Notes under the pieces: generated by a model
What the model saw: the letters and a program-made list of their open reading frames with translations, nothing else
The model's database searches: none
Told to the model about the DNA's origin: nothing
Program-made: the position numbers and the translations under genes
Assembly: GCA_002491565.1 (NCBI GenBank)
Contig: DKWE01000122.1
Location: forward strand, 1 to 23,217
Length of the DNA stretch: 23,217 nucleotides
DNA from: Lachnospiraceae bacterium UBA7160
Lineage (GTDB): Bacteria > Bacillota > Clostridia > Lachnospirales > Lachnospiraceae
Reading direction: 5' to 3'
Shown here: piece after piece, positions 21,005 to 23,217 of the stretch
How the letters are laid out: every line of letters begins with the position of its first letter
Numbering within the stretch: the stretch's first letter is position 1

Positions 21005-23217
21005 TTACTTCTTGTTGTTGACTCTACGGCGTTCTTCAGCCACGATCAGCATCACCATCGCTGCAAATGCGATCACCATCATGCCTGCATAAGAAGCAAT
21101 CGGCGTCTCATCACCCGTCTTCGGAGTTTCATCAGCCTCGCTGTTCGTGATGACTACCATTGCAGCCTCATGATTCTTGTTCAGCGATACCTTCGTCTGA
21201 TCTACGCTCACCGTATACTTGAAGCCTGCAGCACCTGCGACCGGATTGCCGTCCGCATCTACCTCAGTCACGTACAACGTCGTGTCCGTTCCGAGATTAT
21301 CCAATGCTACCAGCGTCATTGCGCTTGCCTCCGAGCCACCATTCAGATTCAGCTCAAGCACATTGTACTCAACCATATCCGACAGCGTCGTGTAGCCCGG
21401 GTCTGCGAAGATACCAGCATAGAAGACTTCATTCGAATTCTTCGCATTGCCATCCTTGCCGCGCAGCCGCTTCGTTACTGTCAGCTCACCGCCCATATAG
21501 TATCCGTGCGGAATCTCCTTATTTGTGATCGTTACCGCTACTGCCTTGTGCTGCGGATCCAGAGTTACCGTCGTCTGATCTACCGTGACCTCATACTGGA
21601 AGCCAGCTGCTCCCGATACCGGATTACCGTTCGCATCCACCTCAGTCACATACAGCGTCTCACTCGCATCCACGCTATCCAGTGCTACTGCAGTCATCGC
21701 GCTCGCTACCGAACCACCAGCCATATTCAGCTCAAGGATATTGTACTCAACCTTATCCGACAGTGTCGTATAACTTGCATCCGAGAAGATACCTGCGTAG
21801 AAGACTTCATCCGAATTCTTCTCACTTCCATCCGCATTGAGCAGCAGCTTGTTTACCGTCAGCTCACCCTGAGTATAGAATCCGCTCGGCCAGTTGAACA
21901 GCTCATTGTCCAGCTCGACAGTTGTCGTACCGCCATCCTCTCTTATTACCATATTGCCGCTCGTAAAGTTCGGTGCGTAAACCGTTCCATCCATAAGCGT
22001 TCCGGTCTGAAGCACATTGCCAGCTGCGTCACACTCTGCTACATAATACTTCTTGCCAACCTCCAGGTTTCCAAATGTCACCGTCGAAGATGCTGCATTC
22101 TCAAACCTCAGTTCCTGCAGTTCAGAAGCAGGCTCTGTGCATGCCTCATCGTAGAACAGCTGTACGTAGAATGTCACATCGCGTGCGTACATCTCCAGAC
22201 CTTCGTAGGAGAGCGTCTTCACTACCGAAATCTCGGTGAACTCAGACTCAGATTCCGACTCGGTTTCGGTCTCCGTCTCTGTTTCTGTCTCAGTTTCCGT
22301 TTCAGTCTCGGTTTCTGTTTCGGTCTCAGATTCAGATTCCGTCTCAGTCTCCGTTTCGGTCTCAGATTCAGATTCCGTCTCAGTCTCCGTTTCGGTCTCA
22401 GATTCGGATTCTGTCTCAGTCTCGATTTCGGTCTCAGTTTCAGATTCCGTCTCAGTCTCCGTTTCAGTCTCAGATTCAGATTCCGTCTCAGTCTCCGTTT
22501 GAGGTTGTTTTACATCTTTCACCAGCAGTACGCCATTTGTATCTGTCTCCACTGTAGACTGAGCGCTGAGCGTTCCGTCTTCATTCAGCACAATCGTCGT
22601 ATCAGAAGCTACTTCATAGCCTTCCGGTGCCTTTGTCTCATGAAGCGTGTATGTCTCGCCAGTCTTCAGCCCCTTCACCTCATGCGGCTCTGTCGTAGAA
22701 TCCCATTCCTCTACTACATTGCCATCTGGATCAAGAATCTGGAGATGAGCATCTGCAAGTACTGTGCCATCTGCTGCATCTACCTTGCTGATCTTCACGG
22801 AGGTCATCTCATCCTCTACCAGCAGCACGCCGTCCTTATCTACGGTCGTTGTGGTCTTCGTCTTGTCGATCTCTCCATTCTCATCAAGCGTAAACTTCGT
22901 GTCGGTTGTTACCTCATAGCCATCCGGCGCTACCGTCTCGCGCAGTGTGTACTCCTCGCCAGTCTTCAGGCCCTTCACCTCGTGCGGCTCCGTCGTGGAA
23001 TCCCATTCCTCTACTACCTTGCCGTCCTTATCAAGGATCTGGATGTGCGCTCCTTCAAGCTCCTCTCCATCTGCTACGTCTACCTTGCTGATCTTCACAC
23101 TTGTAGGTGTATTTGTAACATTGTATCCATCAACACTTGTCAAATAACCTTCAACTAGTTCCTCCGTGATCGTGTACTCGATCTCCTGCCCATCCGCATA
23201 CCGGTCGAGGTTGTCAA
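21005..23217 (-). CDS. sortase-anchored repeat surface protein, 5' end beyond window
   Basis: The open frame runs through the right edge without a start, so the N-terminus is missing. From the edge inward it shows the end of a Cna-B-type domain (EYTITEELVEGY, DGYNVTNT), two 100-residue SpaA/prealbumin-like domains (TSVKISKVD, EVKGLKTGEEYTLRET, APDGYEV), a Glu/Thr/Ser stalk of about 85 residues, and three related beta domains, the last two (GELTVNK, GELTVTK) very alike. The C-terminus is a cell-wall sorting signal: TPKTG, a hydrophobic helix and a basic tail (ERRRVNNKK). The leading residue is Thr rather than Leu of LPxTG. Lys and Glu residues expected for internal isopeptide bonds are present (VKISKVD, LRET). 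This is probably an adhesin or pilin-like stalk; the ligand is unknown. Confidence 0.88.
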   Translation of the reverse strand, partial: DNLDRYADGQEIEYTITEELVEGYLTSVDGYNVTNTPTSVKISKVDVADGEELEGAHIQILDKDGKVVEEWDSTTEPHEVKGLKTGEEYTLRETVAPDGYEVTTDTKFTLDENGEIDKTKTTTTVDKDGVLLVEDEMTSVKISKVDAADGTVLADAHLQILDPDGNVVEEWDSTTEPHEVKGLKTGETYTLHETKAPEGYEVASDTTIVLNEDGTLSAQSTVETDTNGVLLVKDVKQPQTETETESESETETETETESETETEIETETESESETETETETESESETETETETESESETETETETETETETETETETETESESESEFTEISVVKTLSYEGLEMYARDVTFYVQLFYDEACTEPASELQELRFENAASSTVTFGNLEVGKKYYVAECDAAGNVLQTGTLMDGTVYAPNFTSGNMVIREDGGTTTVELDNELFNWPSGFYTQGELTVNKLLLNADGSEKNSDEVFYAGIFSDASYTTLSDKVEYNILELNMAGGSVASAMTAVALDSVDASETLYVTEVDANGNPVSGAAGFQYEVTVDQTTVTLDPQHKAVAVTITNKEIPHGYYMGGELTVTKRLRGKDGNAKNSNEVFYAGIFADPGYTTLSDMVEYNVLELNLNGGSEASAMTLVALDNLGTDTTLYVTEVDADGNPVAGAAGFKYTVSVDQTKVSLNKNHEAAMVVITNSEADETPKTGDETPIASYAGMMVIAFAAMVMLIVAEERRRVNNKK
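21137..21868 (-). repeat. tandem 126-residue beta-domain duplication
   Basis: Two copies of a domain beginning GELTVNK or GELTVTK, with EVFYAGIF, LSDKVEYN, and LYVTEVDANGNPVSGAAGF shared, are offset by about 378 bases. They are the two domains nearest the cell-wall anchor of the surface protein. Confidence 0.85.
22241..22498 (-). repeat. Glu/Thr/Ser dipeptide-repeat stalk
   Basis: About 86 residues consist almost wholly of ET and ES dipeptides (hexanucleotide-like repeats of GAAACT/GAGTCT type) with a single Ile. It is a negatively charged stalk between the SpaA-like and C-terminal domains and is likely prone to length change. Confidence 0.92.
22505..23104 (-). repeat. tandem 300-bp direct repeat (two SpaA-like domains)
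   Basis: Two copies exactly 100 codons apart encode SpaA-like domains. Long stretches, such as the part coding EEWDSTTEPHEVKGLKTG, are near identical in DNA, pointing to recent duplication or gene conversion. Confidence 0.9.

Noticed and set aside
23141..23143. TTG start for the surface protein
   Set aside because: The frame is open to the window edge and upstream codons encode a typical Cna-B domain end, so the true start lies outside.
21170..23158. 662-codon open frame on the plus strand
   Set aside because: It mirrors the repeat surface protein; its LRFRFRL-type composition is the complement of the ET/ES repeats.

Overview
The window looks like chromosomal DNA of a spore-forming, gut-type Clostridia, most likely Lachnospiraceae. 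The reasons are a yaaO-type decarboxylase, nucleotide kinase, holB, ricT gene order like the Bacillus/Clostridia yaaO-tmk-holB-yaaT block; mecA; a PdaA-type cortex deacetylase; a GH18/SH3 wall hydrolase; SLH and sortase-anchored proteins; and strong GGAGG ribosome binding sites. The taxon is an inference; no rRNA or tRNA gene is present.

Layout. 1-5890 (minus strand): a threonine aldolase, an Orn/Lys/Arg-type decarboxylase with an unusual insert, a guanylate-kinase-like protein, holB and ricT (cut by the left edge). A TTGACA/TAAAAT promoter drives the aldolase end, and an extended -10 may drive holB-ricT. 6096-12721 (plus strand): a diverging promoter and three consecutive secreted envelope proteins: a double transglutaminase-like protein with an SH3 domain, a VanX-type D,D-dipeptidase with an SH3 domain and two SLH domains, and a membrane-anchored DacA-like protein in which all three catalytic motifs are altered. 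Five 45-bp tandem repeats lie between the first two. 12968-13759 is proC, followed by a strong hairpin. 13976-15888 (minus) is an AT-richer two-gene island encoding an SMC/ABC-type ATPase and an HNH nuclease, best read as a Septu-like (PtuA/PtuB) anti-phage system with its own promoter and a leader hairpin. 15988-18911 (minus) holds pdaA and a GH18/SH3 hydrolase. 18912-20015 is 1.1 kb without a convincing gene but with a very good promoter and a long inverted repeat, leading into mecA (20016-20849). A bidirectional terminator separates mecA from a large sortase-anchored repeat surface protein (21005 to beyond the right edge).

Theme. Apart from housekeeping genes and the defence island, most of the window serves the cell envelope. 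Several secreted proteins carry linkers built from in-frame minisatellites (30, 33, 30 and 36 bp units, plus a Glu/Thr/Ser stalk), suggesting local repeat expansion tunes wall-spanning length. The most interesting items are the apparently catalytically dead DacA homologue beside two putative wall enzymes, the Septu-like island, the 45-bp intergenic array and the unexplained transcribed region upstream of mecA.
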